From Baffinella frigidus (Eukaryota; Cryptophyceae; Cryptomonadales; Baffinellaceae): 10,508 bases of DNA. The notes beneath the pieces were generated by a model. It had not been told where the DNA came from. It saw only the letters and a list, made by a program, of their open reading frames with translations, and did not search any database. This document shows positions 1 through 6,018 of this stretch, in pieces; position 1 is the stretch's first letter; the number at the start of each line of letters is the position of its first letter. Both the position numbers and the translations under genes were made by a program. The stretch is taken from NCBI GenBank assembly GCA_026770585.1, contig MU646734.1, positions 70,633 to 81,140 of the forward strand. Reading direction: 5' to 3'.

Positions 1-94
1 GGTTTAGGGTTTGGAGTTTAGGGTTTAGGGTTTAGGGTTTAGGGTTTAGGGTTTAGGGTTTAGGGTTTAGGGTTTAGGGTTGAGGGTTGAGGAT

Positions 95-154
<60 letters not shown>

Positions 155-162
155 GGTTCAGG
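1..162 (+). repeat. Telomere-type array, TTTAGGG then TTGAGGG
   Basis: Positions 3-79 are eleven heptamers of TTTAGGG with one variant (TTTGGAG at 10-16). Positions 80-156 are eleven heptamers of TTGAGGG with one TTGAGGA (87-93). The period stays at exactly 7 across the change, so the switch is a clean block boundary. TTTAGGG is the plant-type telomere repeat, also used by several algal lineages. The G-rich strand runs 5' to 3' into the window. At a left chromosome end the + strand should read CCCTAAA, so this array is interstitial, inverted, or simply the edge of a larger array. Confidence 0.93.
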
Positions 163-166
163 TTTT

Positions 167-181
167 CCACCATGATGGTGG
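167..181. repeat. 15-bp palindrome at telomere array border
   Basis: Seven-base arms (CCACCAT / ATGGTGG) surround a single central G, just inside the end of the TTGAGGG block. No function can be assigned. It is the only structure seen between the array and the decayed zinc-finger copies. Confidence 0.5.
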
Positions 182-250
182 TCAATCAGAAGTCAACTTG
201 ATTGCATAATCACTCAGATCAGAAAATTTCTGCCAAAAGTTAACGAAAAT

Positions 251-624
251 TCAGGGGAATTGGTCGAGATTGACTTTTGCGATTAGCTCCCCTGAGATCC
301 AGCGTATCAGACCCTTGTGCATCTTCCACCCCGCTTTCTGGCACGCAGCCCCGCAGTAGGATCCTTTAGGTCCTTTAGGTTTGAATTTCTCCCAACATAT
401 GCCAACGACACGCTCTTGAGTAGAAAGGAGGTGCAGAGAAAGCATTTTTTGGTTTCGGATCGCAGTCGGCGTGCTTGCAGCGCGCTTGAGCGCCACAACG
501 CCCTACGTCCCCGTCCCACAGTGCGACCACCTCTCCGTGCTCATGGTACCACAAGATTTACTGACATTTAGTCCTTTAGGTTGTTTAGGTTCTTCGAGCT
601 CCTAACATAGGCGGACACCGGAAC
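251..624 (-). pseudogene. Decayed MYND-type zinc finger, copy a
   Basis: Reading the minus strand, codons from 358 down to 314 give YCGAACQKAGWKMHK. This fits the second half of a MYND zinc finger (YC-x3-CQ-x3-W-x2-HK), a protein-interaction domain common in eukaryotic regulators. The matching upstream part, including WDGDVGRCGAQARCKHA, is read from about 518 down to 468 but in another frame. The two halves are separated by about 107 bp (361-467) of a dispersed repeat, which in this frame encodes Pro-Lys-Gly repeats. Comparison with copy b shows the halves should be contiguous. After the HK the frame stays open to a TGA at 251. The frame break argues for a pseudogene unless the repeat is spliced out. 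The MYND call rests on motif reading only; the first Cys pair is not clear. Confidence 0.5.
361..467. repeat. Dispersed ~100-bp repeat family R, copy 1
   Basis: Starts with tandem CCTTTAGGT, runs through AATTTCTCCCAACATATG and CCAACGACACGC, and ends near GCATTTTTTGGTTTCGGATC. It interrupts the zinc-finger copy a. CGCAGT occurs immediately on both sides (352-357 and 461-466), a possible target duplication. Confidence 0.6.
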
Positions 625-640
625 TTGTTTTGTAAAAAGT

Positions 641-920
641 CCATGCTTCCTGGCACTCAGCCCCGCAGTAGGGGGCGTGCTTGCAGCGCGCTTGAGCTGT
701 GGGTAGTGACGGTAGGAGCTATGCCATATGGCATAGCTACCATGGAACTACATATACGCATATATACGTATACAGCGAGAGTAGACTGAGATAGATTCGT
801 ATGAGCGCCACAACGCCCTGCGTCCCACAGTGCGAGCACCTGTCCGTGCTCATGGTACCAGAACAGTCCTTTAGGTCCTTTAGGTTCTTCGAGCTCCAAC
901 CATAGGCGGACACCGGAACT
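641..920 (-). pseudogene. Decayed MYND-type zinc finger, copy b
   Basis: This is a tandem copy of the unit at 251-624. On the minus strand EHGQVLALWDAGRCGAQ (about 843-807, finishing at 697-692) and ARCKHAPYCGAECQEAW (691-641) form one frame once the 104-bp insertion at 698-801 is removed. The Cys spacing C-x5-C-x3-C-Q matches the central part of MYND fingers. Relative to copy a it lacks two residues near WDGD, an in-frame 6-base difference, which suggests past coding constraint. The terminal HK of the finger is lost (the W is followed by TFY). Insertion plus target duplication is 109 bp, not a multiple of 3, so the uninterrupted reading is broken. Confidence 0.5.
698..801. mobile_element. 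104-bp insertion with 5-bp target duplication
   Basis: The segment is flanked by TGAGC at 693-697 and at 802-806. The parallel repeat copy at 479-503 reads through the same site with a single TGAGC, so it serves as an empty site. The inserted DNA is AT-rich compared with its surroundings. It contains a perfect 22-bp palindrome (717-738) and a near-palindromic CATATACG tract (751-772). Its ends (TGTGGGTAG and GATTCGTA) are not inverted repeats of one another. It could be a small non-autonomous transposon or a newly gained intron on the minus strand, although the borders do not give GT-AG. Confidence 0.6.
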
Positions 921-938
921 TATCCTTCAGGAATTTAC

Positions 939-1015
939 ACTTTAGGTCCTAGAGGTTTTAATTTCTCCCACAAGACCTTCCGTAGAAAGGATCTGCAGAG
1001 AAAGCATTTTTGTCC
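939..1015. repeat. Repeat family R, copy 2 (internally deleted)
   Basis: Shares TTTAGGTCC, GGTTTTAATTTCTCCCA and the block TAGAAAGGATCTGCAGAGA with the other copies. It lacks the central CATATGCCAACGACAC portion. Confidence 0.65.
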
Positions 1016-1023
1016 TGTAGGTG

Positions 1024-1101
1024 TACTTTAGGTCCTTTAGGTTTTAATTTCGCCCAACATAGCCCAACGACACGCCCTTCCGTAAATTTAGAAAGGACTG
1101 C
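1024..1101. repeat. Repeat family R, copy 3
   Basis: Contains ACTTTAGGTCCTTTAGG, AATTTCGCCCAACATAG, CCAACGACACGCCCTTCC and TAGAAAGGACTG. It diverges after the last block. It is arranged head to tail with copies 2 and 4. Confidence 0.65.
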
Positions 1102-1108
1102 CCTGATT

Positions 1109-1212
1109 ACTTTAGGTCCTTTAGGTTTTAAATGCTCCCAACATATGTCAACGACACGCCGTTCCGTAGAAGAGATCTGCAGGAAAAGCATGTTTGCTTT
1201 CGGATCGCGTTT
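1109..1212. repeat. Repeat family R, copy 4
   Basis: Near full length: ACTTTAGGTCCTTTAGG through CATATGTCAACGACACG, AGATCTGCAGGAAAAGC and CTTTCGGATCGC. It ends at the same TTTCGGATCGC as copy 1, which defines the family end. The three copies 939-1212 form a short tandem array. Confidence 0.65.
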
Positions 1213-1559
1213 CGCTCTCCAGTGCAGAGGCTCGTGAAGAGGGGATAAAGGGTGGCTCTGTTGGGGTGTTTGAGGCTACCCATGGGGCGCGCGCTCGCCC
1301 ACGCACCGAACCCAAGTCAGCCTCCTTTGAGGCTCATGGTATCCCATGGTTGAAGTTTAAGAGCTTCAATCACGAATACCCCACAAGGTGAAAGGGATTG
1401 TGTGGGGGTGTGAGGTGAAATCAGTTAGACACCAAAGATGGCCACCAAAGATGAAAGGAGATGAATGTGGTATTGTTGGGATTAACGTACGGAAGTCAGC
1501 GAAATTCAGGGTAATCCAAGCGTCAGAAACAACAACAGAAAATCATTAAGACAAGCGTT
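1213..1559. other. No supported feature
   Basis: Apart from a short direct repeat (ACCAAAGATG at 1431-1440 and 1443-1452), I see no gene, array or clear hairpin here. Possible ORFs are short and not protein-like. Confidence 0.4.
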
Positions 1560-1850
1560 AACAACCACCCACATTAGCATCCTCCCGCTTCAGTCCACCC
1601 GCGTTAGCACCGCAACAGCGCTCACCCACATTAGCATTCACGTGTAGCAGCACTTCAAGGCGCGTCAAGACCCTCCCCCGTTATCACCCACGCACGTCAC
1701 ACACGTCAGTACCCACGCGCGTCAACACCCACGCGCGTCAGTCCTCGCCGATTGGCCTTCCGGCAGACGGGTTAGCGCAGGGAAAATCGTGTGTGCTCGC
1801 CAGCCCTCACGGGTCATCCCCGACGCGTCAGCCCCCACACGTCAACCATC
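1560..1850. repeat. Degenerate CACCCACGCGCGTCA minisatellite
   Basis: Loose units of about 15 bp recur. CACCCACATTAGCA and CACCCGCGTTAGCA occur on the left; ACCCACGCGCGTCA occurs twice at about 1711-1740; CACACGTCAACC occurs at the right. Unit length and sequence vary, so this is an old minisatellite. No coding sequence is supported inside it. Confidence 0.55.
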
Positions 1851-2220
1851 ACTCATTATGTAGATTCTACTGAATTTATTGCCCAGATCCTTGAGAAAGT
1901 TTGCATTTTTGCTGACAAAATGAAAATCATCGGGGCTCCCGGCAAGGCCTCGAGGCTCGTAACCTTACGAATCAGAAAAGATTTTCATGGCGAAAAAGGG
2001 ATTCGGTCGGTGAGAGCGCGAGGAGCAGCACAAGGGATCACCCGGCATCGGTGGAAGAGCTGCGCGTTCCTGTCTTCCAGCGACCGAGGCGCTTTCACGT
2101 GGCGTCTGGCTGTCTGTTCTGGGTTTCGCACTTTCGGGGAGGGCGGACTGAGGGCGCAAGCCTCGCTGCAGCTTCGCTCTGTCGGGGCCTCGAGCGATGC
2201 GTCCACCCGGGTGGGAGACG

Positions 2221-2490
2221 ATGGAGCGCGCAGGCTCCTTTAAGTCGCCGCGCACGAGCCAGGATGGGGAACAAAGCTCGCCGTCCTTGTTCTCAAGCAG
2301 GGACCTGTTGCGGCACTCCCAGGACGGAGAACGCGCTCGGACTGAGCGATTCGGGTCAGTGGCTTCGGGCGGCACCGGGCGCGCCGATCCGACACCGAGC
2401 CGCCCGACGCTGCTTGGACGGTTGCATCAGGTGTTGGCGCGGGTGCGGGGCGGTGACAAACCGGAGCAGCCGGAGCGCCGCCCGAGCCAG
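2221..2490 (+). CDS. Candidate first coding exon, unknown protein
   Basis: ATG at 2221 has A at -3 and G at +4. The 90 codons that follow end at CAG|GTGAGC (donor at 2491), one of the strongest splice-donor matches in the window, in phase 0. An upstream ATG at 2197 is in the same frame, which is open back to a stop at 2149. The predicted segment is rich in Ser, Arg, Gly and Pro and contains SQDGE twice, spaced about 20 residues apart, then a helical-looking LLGRLHQVLARVRGG. It looks like a disordered N-terminal region. I recognise no family. Overlapping ORFs in other frames are less protein-like. Downstream lies the MITE cluster, which would fall in the first intron. Without transcript data this remains a guess. 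Confidence 0.28.
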
Positions 2491-2601
2491 GTGAGCATGG
2501 GATACGCCTCCCAACAGCCCGCACGAAGATCACTCGTGTGCATGGGGCAGCGTGTAGTGAGGAGGGATGGTGTTGCTACACTGGGAGGCGATGCCAGCCT
2601 C

Positions 2602-2731
2602 CTAGCGCTGTCGCAGTCTTTTCGGGCTCACCAATTTGGTGAGCCCGGGCTCCAAAGATTGACGGATTTGTACCGCAACCCCAGCATGTCAACTTGAGAA
2701 TAGTCGGTGAAACCGAGTGAGGCAGAACTAG
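2602..2731. mobile_element. MITE-like element, CTAGCTCTG family, copy 1
   Basis: The left end CTAGCGCTGTCGCA and right end GAGGCAGAACTAG are diverged versions of the family termini CTAGCTCTGYC / GRCAGAGCTAG. Flanks GCCTC (2597-2601) and GGCTC (2732-2736) match at 4 of 5 bases, a likely decayed target duplication. Inside lies a perfect hairpin (2623-2647, 12-base arms GGGCTCACCAA / TTGGTGAGCCC plus C-G). It corresponds to the inner arm GGGCTCGCCA of the element at 8884. The remainder is core sequence shared with 2782-2916 and 7944-8005. Confidence 0.6.
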
Positions 2732-2781
2732 GGCTCCGCTCAGCTGCCCCGAAAGAGGGGCTTGGCACCCTCCACCAAGAA

Positions 2782-2916
2782 TAGCTCTGCTTAGGGCTGA
2801 TGCAGTCTCGTGAGTTTGGCGAGCCCGGCTCTGTTCCGCTCCAAAGTTGACGCATCTGTACCACGAACCCAGCATGTCAACTGTGGAATAGTCCTTCAAA
2901 TCGACTGAGGCTGAGG
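2782..2916. mobile_element. MITE-like element, CTAGCTCTG family, copy 2
   Basis: Begins TAGCTCTGC, carries TTTGGCGAGCCCGG and then the shared core (CTCCAAAGTTGACGC, TGTACCACGAACCCAGC, GTCAACTGTGGAATAG). It ends in a decayed GACTGAGGCTGAGG. AAGAA lies directly on both sides (2777-2781 and 2917-2921), a possible 5-bp target duplication. The right terminus is too diverged to be sure of the exact border. Confidence 0.5.
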
Positions 2917-2949
2917 AAGAAAAATACCCCTCGCGCCACGCATGACATT

Positions 2950-3070
2950 CTAGCTCTGCCTGAGTTTTATTCTGGCTCGTCCTTCAAAGTATCTAAGAGC
3001 AGACATCCAGTACAAAAGGGCGAATAGAAAGCCTTTAGTACGAGCCAGAATATCACTCAGGCAGAGCTAG
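2950..3070. mobile_element. MITE-like element, CTAGCTCTG family, copy 3
   Basis: This 121-bp element has 31-base terminal inverted repeats starting CTAGCTCTGCCTGAG and ending with CTCAGGCAGAGCTAG; only two positions differ between the arms. ACATT flanks it exactly on both sides (2945-2949, 3071-3075), a 5-bp target duplication. It is far too short to encode a transposase, so it is non-autonomous. A further isolated end, CTAGCTCTACC, begins at 3082. Superfamily is uncertain: 5-bp duplications occur in only a few DNA transposon groups. Confidence 0.82.
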
Positions 3071-3119
3071 ACATTTGCATGCTAGCTCTACCTCGCTCGG
3101 GTTGGCCCTCCCCAGCTCA

Positions 3120-3290
3120 ACCACAGCCCCTCAACCCTTAACTCCAAACTCCAACCCCTAACCCCTAACCTCCAAACCCTGCACCCTAACCCCTAACCCC
3201 TAAACCGCAAACCGTAATCCGCAACTTTCCTGAGCAGTAACCCCTAACCCCGAAACCGCAAACCGTAATCGGTAACTCTCCTTAGCAGCG
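3120..3290. repeat. Degenerate telomere-like repeats with 50-bp tandem duplication
   Basis: Mixed CCCTAA, CCCCTAA and CCAAACT units. About 3186-3237 and 3238-3287 are tandem copies of a 50-bp unit that contains AAACCGCAAACCGTAATC and ends in CTTAGCAG or CTGAGCAG. Confidence 0.7.
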
Positions 3291-3295
3291 TCTGC

Positions 3296-3765
3296 GGTCG
3301 GAAGCGTCGATCTCCTCCCCTGCACTTCCCCCCCGCACCTCGCGCGACGATGCTGGTCAACCCTAACCCCTCACCCCTCACCCCTCACCCGTAAACCCTC
3401 GACTCCACACCTGGAATGCACCCTGAATTCTAACCCGGAAACCGGAAACCGGAAAGCCTGAACCCTAACCTCCTCTTGGGCGCTCCCCTCCCGCACCTCT
3501 CGCGACGTCTCGGGTAAACCCCTTATCTCTAAGGCTGGATGATATGTACACATGGAATCCGCCCTGGACCCGAAACCCAAAACCCGAGACCCAAAACCCG
3601 AGACCCGAAACCCTGAACCCGAAAGCCGCCTTCTTCGCCTCCTCCTTGCTGCCCCCCCGCACCTCTCGCGATGACGCCGGTAGACCCTAACCCCCATCAC
3701 CGGACCCAGAAACCCGAAACCCGAAACACAAAACCCGAAACCCGAAACCCGAAAGCCTGAATCAG
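3296..3765. repeat. Three copies of a short module between telomere-like repeats
   Basis: A module ending in CCCCGCACCTCKCGCGA is found near 3330-3355, 3490-3513 and 3652-3679. In each copy it is followed a few bases later by GT (GGTCAAC, GGTAAAC, GGTAGAC), like a splice donor, and then by CCCTAA/CCCGAAA-type repeats. Copies 1 and 2 also share a following ACACNTGGAATSC segment. The modules could be exon fragments; frames are short and no family is recognised. Confidence 0.5.
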
Positions 3766-3845
3766 GTCCGGTGGTGGCGGTGGCGGCGGCGGCTGGGTGG
3801 GAGAGCGGGCACGAGCTCGTTGCGGATAGCGGCGTGTTCGTGCAG
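3766..3845 (+). CDS. Exon-like island before the CT microsatellite
   Basis: Lies between ATCAG (acceptor-like, 3761-3765) and CAG|GTCTTT (donor-like at 3846). The open frame from 3771 gives an Ala/Val-rich stretch and then GWESGHELVADSGVFVQ. No family is recognised. If real, its downstream intron would be the CT-rich microsatellite. The support is only splice-like borders and an open frame. Confidence 0.2.
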
Positions 3846-3862
3846 GTCTTTCTCTCTCTCTC

Positions 3863-3896
<34 letters not shown>

Positions 3897-3983
3897 TTCT
3901 CTCTCTCTCTCGCGCGCGCGCTCCCTCTCCTCTCTTTCTCTCTTTTTCTCTCTCTATCTCTTTCTCCCTCTTTCTTTCTCGCG

Positions 3984-4041
<58 letters not shown>

Positions 4042-4063
4042 GCGCGCGCGCTCTCGCGCATTT

Positions 4064-4110
<47 letters not shown>

Positions 4111-4250
4111 CCCGCTCGCGCTCGCGCGCGCGCTCTCTCGCCCTCTCTCTCTCGCCCTCTCTCTCGCGCGCTCGCTCTCGCGCTTGCGCTCGCCCTGGCT
4201 CTTGCTCTCGCTCTCACTCTCGCTCTCTCACTCGCTCTTGCTCTCTCTCT
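3846..4250 (+). repeat. CT-rich microsatellite with CG alternations
   Basis: About 400 bp of almost pure pyrimidine (CT)n on this strand, with a few TTT runs, interrupted by short CGCGCGCG tracts and CGCTCTCGCGCT variants near the right. ORFs crossing it (Ser/Leu on +, Arg/Glu on -) are artefacts of the dinucleotide repeat. Such polypurine/polypyrimidine tracts can form triplexes, and the CG runs can favour Z-DNA. Confidence 0.95.
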
Positions 4251-4304
4251 ATATCCTGTGGATACCCACTACATCAGTGAATGAACCCCACACATCACTG
4301 GCAT

Positions 4305-4432
4305 CTCGCACTCTCGCTTTCTCCCGCTCGCTCGCTCGATCGCGCGCGCGCGCGCGCTCGCTCGCTCTCCCTCCCTCCCTCTCTCTCCCCCTCTCCCTCC
4401 CTCTCCCCCCCTCTCTCTCTCTCTCTCTCTCG
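4305..4432 (+). repeat. Second CT-rich tract with (CG)8
   Basis: CTCGCTCG units, then (CG)8 at 4341-4356, then CTCCCTCC and (CT)n. It is separated from the first tract by about 55 bp of ordinary sequence, which includes AGTGAATGA, repeated again near 4471. Confidence 0.92.
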
Positions 4433-4649
4433 TTCGTGCCCTCTTTTTCCCGCGAGCATGCGCAAAAGCAGTGAATGAGGAGCTTGTTCAGGGGTTGGGG
4501 TTGAGAGAAAGGGTCTGCACCCAAACGTCTAACGATCGCGTTCAAACTCAGTGCCAAACAAAGGCTTCCCCACCTCTCCGTTTTCTTCGCTAAACCCAGA
4601 AGCGTAGGATTTTTGCCACGCGAATTGCTACACGGGAGGATCACGCTAA
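4433..4649. other. No supported feature
   Basis: Ordinary sequence between the CT tract and the next telomere-like repeats. No ORF, hairpin or repeat stands out except a short GGGGTTGGGGTTGAG G-rich patch at about 4491-4505. Confidence 0.4.
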
Positions 4650-4684
4650 CCCCAAACCCCAAACCCTGAACCCTGAACCCTGAA
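4650..4684. repeat. Short telomere-like array (CCCCAAA, CCCTGAA)
   Basis: Five heptamers, changing from CCCCAAA to CCCTGAA, directly before the AG at 4687-4688 that precedes module A1. Confidence 0.8.
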
Positions 4685-4688
4685 ACAG

Positions 4689-4742
4689 GCGCTGTACCAG
4701 CGGCGATGCACCGCGCCTCTCACGTCGCGGCTCTCACTCCAA
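4689..4742 (+). pseudogene. Exon-like module A1 (degenerate)
   Basis: Starts directly after CAG at 4686-4688 with GCG CTG and aligns codon for codon without gaps to module A3 over its first 16 codons (shared PLTSRLS). After that it runs into a different sequence rich in GGATCATAC motifs and soon reaches a stop. It is the most diverged of the A copies. Confidence 0.35.
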
Positions 4743-4870
4743 GGATCATACTAGCATCAGTACCACCGGATCATACCAACGATCCAAACTTCAGGGTTGG
4801 ATCATACGAAGGAGCATGCTAGCATGAGAAACGCCGGATCACATTAAGGATCATACTTGTATTAGTGGAG
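4741..4870. repeat. GGATCATAC short-repeat cluster
   Basis: GGATCATAC or a one- to two-base variant occurs five times (near 4743, 4769, 4799, 4829 and 4847). CTAGCATSAG occurs twice. Unit spacing is irregular (about 12 to 37 bp). Confidence 0.55.
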
Positions 4871-4908
4871 CCCTGGACGCTAAATCTCAAAGACCCCCCC
4901 CTCAACAG

Positions 4909-4980
4909 GCGCTGCAGCAGCTGCGGTTGACAGAGCTTGTCACGTCGTACCTCTCAGTCATGGAGGATCTCACTCTCTAA
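4909..4980 (+). pseudogene. Exon-like module A2, ends in TAA
   Basis: Follows a pyrimidine-rich tract and CAACAG (acceptor-like). Twenty-three codons align without gaps to A3 (shared LSVMEDL/LSVMEEL), then TAA at 4978 merges into the telomere-like CCCTAAC array. The upstream sequence CGCTAAATCTCAAAGACC is also duplicated before A3, so the unit duplicated includes the preceding intron-like sequence. Confidence 0.42.
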
Positions 4981-5127
4981 ACCCTAACTTACACCCTAAC
5001 CCTAACCCCCAAACCCCAAACCCCAAACCTCAAACCCTAAGCCCCAACCTAAACCCTAATCCTAACCCCCGAGCCCCAAATCCTACACAAGCTCCCACGC
5101 TGTAGACCCTAAACCCCAACCAAACGC
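4976..5127. repeat. Telomere-like array (CCCTAA, CCCCAAA)
   Basis: Irregular CCCTAAC, CCCCAAA and CCCTAAA units separating modules A2 and A3, followed by a C8 run. It sits where an intron would be if A2 and A3 were exons. Confidence 0.8.
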
Positions 5128-5155
5128 TAAATCGCAAAGACCCCCCCCTCACCAG

Positions 5156-5242
5156 GCGCTGTTGCAGCTGCGGTCGACAGAGCCTCTCACGTCGCGCCTC
5201 TCGGTCATGGAGGAGCTCACAGAGCTCGTGCGAGACTACAAG
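5156..5242 (+). CDS. Exon-like module A3, 29 codons
   Basis: Best preserved A copy. It is preceded by a pyrimidine tract and CACCAG, and followed by AAG|GTCTAAC, giving splice-like borders in phase 0 at both ends. The peptide (including RSTEPLTSRLSVMEELTELV and ending RDYK) looks amphipathic and helical. Compared with A4 over 25 codons, 8 codons differ synonymously and 5 change the residue (two of them conservative), with no indel. That pattern suggests the module was under protein-level selection. No family is recognised. It could join in phase to a B module, because A ends and B begins in phase 0. Confidence 0.45.
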
Positions 5243-5280
5243 GTCTAACTCCGACGCACACGATTTTATTCAGTTGTTAT

Positions 5281-5391
5281 CCGGCTATGAAAACTACCAC
5301 ACCATTGCTCTACTATTACTAGTGTGATCCTCGTGTGTAGTAATTTTCGTTTTACTGTTACTAGTATGATCCGCCCGGGTGGTGATTCTCG
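5281..5391. repeat. Small hairpin element H1 (plus partial copy)
   Basis: CCGGCTATGAAAACTACCAC on the left pairs with GTGTGTAGTAATTTTCG on the right around a TACTATTACTAGTGTGATCC centre. From 5350 a partial second copy repeats TTACTGTTACTAGTATGATC. It lies between modules A3 and A4. See the other H elements. Confidence 0.6.
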
Positions 5392-5412
5392 ACGCGACTG
5401 AAAGCTGATACA

Positions 5413-5487
5413 CTGCGATCGACGGAGCCTGTCACGTCGAGGCTGTCAGTAATCGAAGGGCTCACTGAGCTCGTGCGAGACCACATG
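5413..5487 (+). CDS. Exon-like module A4, 25 codons
   Basis: Aligns with A3 codons 5-29 without gaps (shared RSTEP, TSRLSV, LTELVRD). It ends ATG|GTCTATC at the position equivalent to the A3 donor. The left border lacks a clear in-phase AG, so this copy may not be spliceable. Differences from A3 include eight synonymous codons, one of them CGC to AGG, which needs two base changes. Confidence 0.4.
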
Positions 5488-5524
5488 GTCTATCCCGGAT
5501 AATCTTTTATCTTAATTCCCTTTT

Positions 5525-5656
5525 CGGCAATGAAAATTACTGCACAGTTGCTAACCCGCGGAATCATATAACTTACCTGTATTTTTGGCTCTGAAGATTA
5601 CCACACACGTGCTTTACTATTACTAGTATGATCCTCCCGTGGTAATTTTTGTTGCC
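5525..5656. repeat. Hairpin elements H2 (partial) and H3
   Basis: H2 is a left arm only (CGGCAATGAAAATTACTGC, 5525-5543). H3 (5586-5656) has left arm GGCTCTGAAGATTACCAC and right arm GTGGTAATTTTTGTTGCC. Its centre is TTTACTATTACTAGTATGAT. Arms are imperfect inverted repeats of about 18 bases. H3 sits just upstream of module B1. Confidence 0.6.
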
Positions 5657-5691
5657 AGAAAACGATGCAGATATAAGGACCCGCGGATTAG

Positions 5692-5718
5692 GTGGAGGAC
5701 CTGCACGCGATGTGGGCG
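5692..5718 (+). pseudogene. Exon-like module B1 (short)
   Basis: Follows GATTAG (acceptor-like) and reads VEDLHAMWA, identical at the protein level to the start of B4 although two codons differ silently (GAC/GAT, CTG/TTG). After GCG it diverges into the H4 hairpin sequence. Confidence 0.4.
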
Positions 5719-5728
5719 AATAGGAAAC

Positions 5729-5776
5729 GGTTTCTTTACTATTACTATACGCTTCCCATGTGAAGTAATTTTCGGA
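5729..5776. repeat. Hairpin element H4 (short)
   Basis: Contains TTTACTATTACTATACGC and TGTGAAGTAATTTTCGGA, the core of the H family with a truncated left arm. It separates modules B1 and B2. Confidence 0.5.
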
Positions 5777-5803
5777 TCCAAAACTCCTAGGTACATTATC
5801 CAG

Positions 5804-5835
5804 GGGGAGGATTTGCACGCAATGTGGGCGATCAC
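5804..5835 (+). pseudogene. Exon-like module B2 (short)
   Basis: Begins right after ATCCAG with GEDLHAMWAI and is followed by GTAAAC at 5836, a donor-like sequence. Without splicing the frame stops at TAA 5837-5839. It differs from B4 by GTG to GGG in the first codon and is otherwise silent up to MWAI. Confidence 0.38.
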
Positions 5836-5840
5836 GTAAA

Positions 5841-5912
5841 CAGTTGCTTTACTACCACTAGTTGCTTTACTATGACTAGTTCGCTCCTCCTGTGTAGTAA
5901 TGTTCGTTGCCA
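5841..5912. repeat. Hairpin element H5
   Basis: Two TTGCTTTACTA units then GACTAGTTCGCTCCTCC and GTGTAGTAATGTTCGTTGCC. It carries the H-family right arm in good form. The left arm is replaced by an internal duplication. It separates modules B2 and B3. Confidence 0.55.
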
Positions 5913-5953
5913 AGTGCATTATATTATTATATAAACCGAATTGAATTATACCG

Positions 5954-6001
5954 GTGGAGGATTTGCACGTGATGGTCGTGGATCTGCTCGGACGCAAAAC
6001 A
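5954..6001 (+). pseudogene. Exon-like module B3, 9-base in-frame deletion
   Basis: Reads VEDLHVMVVDLLGRKT. Relative to B4 it lacks exactly three codons (Trp-Ala-Met region) and keeps the frame into VVDLLG, matching B4 VADLLG. The preceding CAG seen at B4 is CCG here, so the acceptor is lost. Confidence 0.38.
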
Positions 6002-6018
6002 AATAATCCAACTGTTAC

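Noticed and set aside
1-162. True left chromosome end
   Set aside because: The + strand reads G-rich TTTAGGG at the left edge. A left end should read CCCTAAA. The right edge has the opposite problem.
1791-2243. 150-codon plus-strand ORF
   Set aside because: Starts at GTG within a minisatellite. A central stretch after the in-frame ATG at 1920 looks mildly protein-like, but composition changes along its length, no domain is recognised, and the 2221-2490 exon candidate overlaps its end in another frame.
1965-2533. Several minus-strand ORFs of 70-136 codons
   Set aside because: GC-rich shadow frames, Arg/Pro/Ser rich, no domain and no agreement with splice-like borders.
2602-3075. Transposase gene for the MITE cluster
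   Set aside because: All elements are 121-135 bp, and no ORF with transposase motifs lies near. Only non-autonomous copies are present.
3771-4280. 169-codon plus-strand ORF and overlapping ORFs on both strands
   Set aside because: The translation is almost wholly Ser-Leu or Arg-Glu repeats from the (CT)n microsatellite. Only the first 75 bases or so are non-repetitive.
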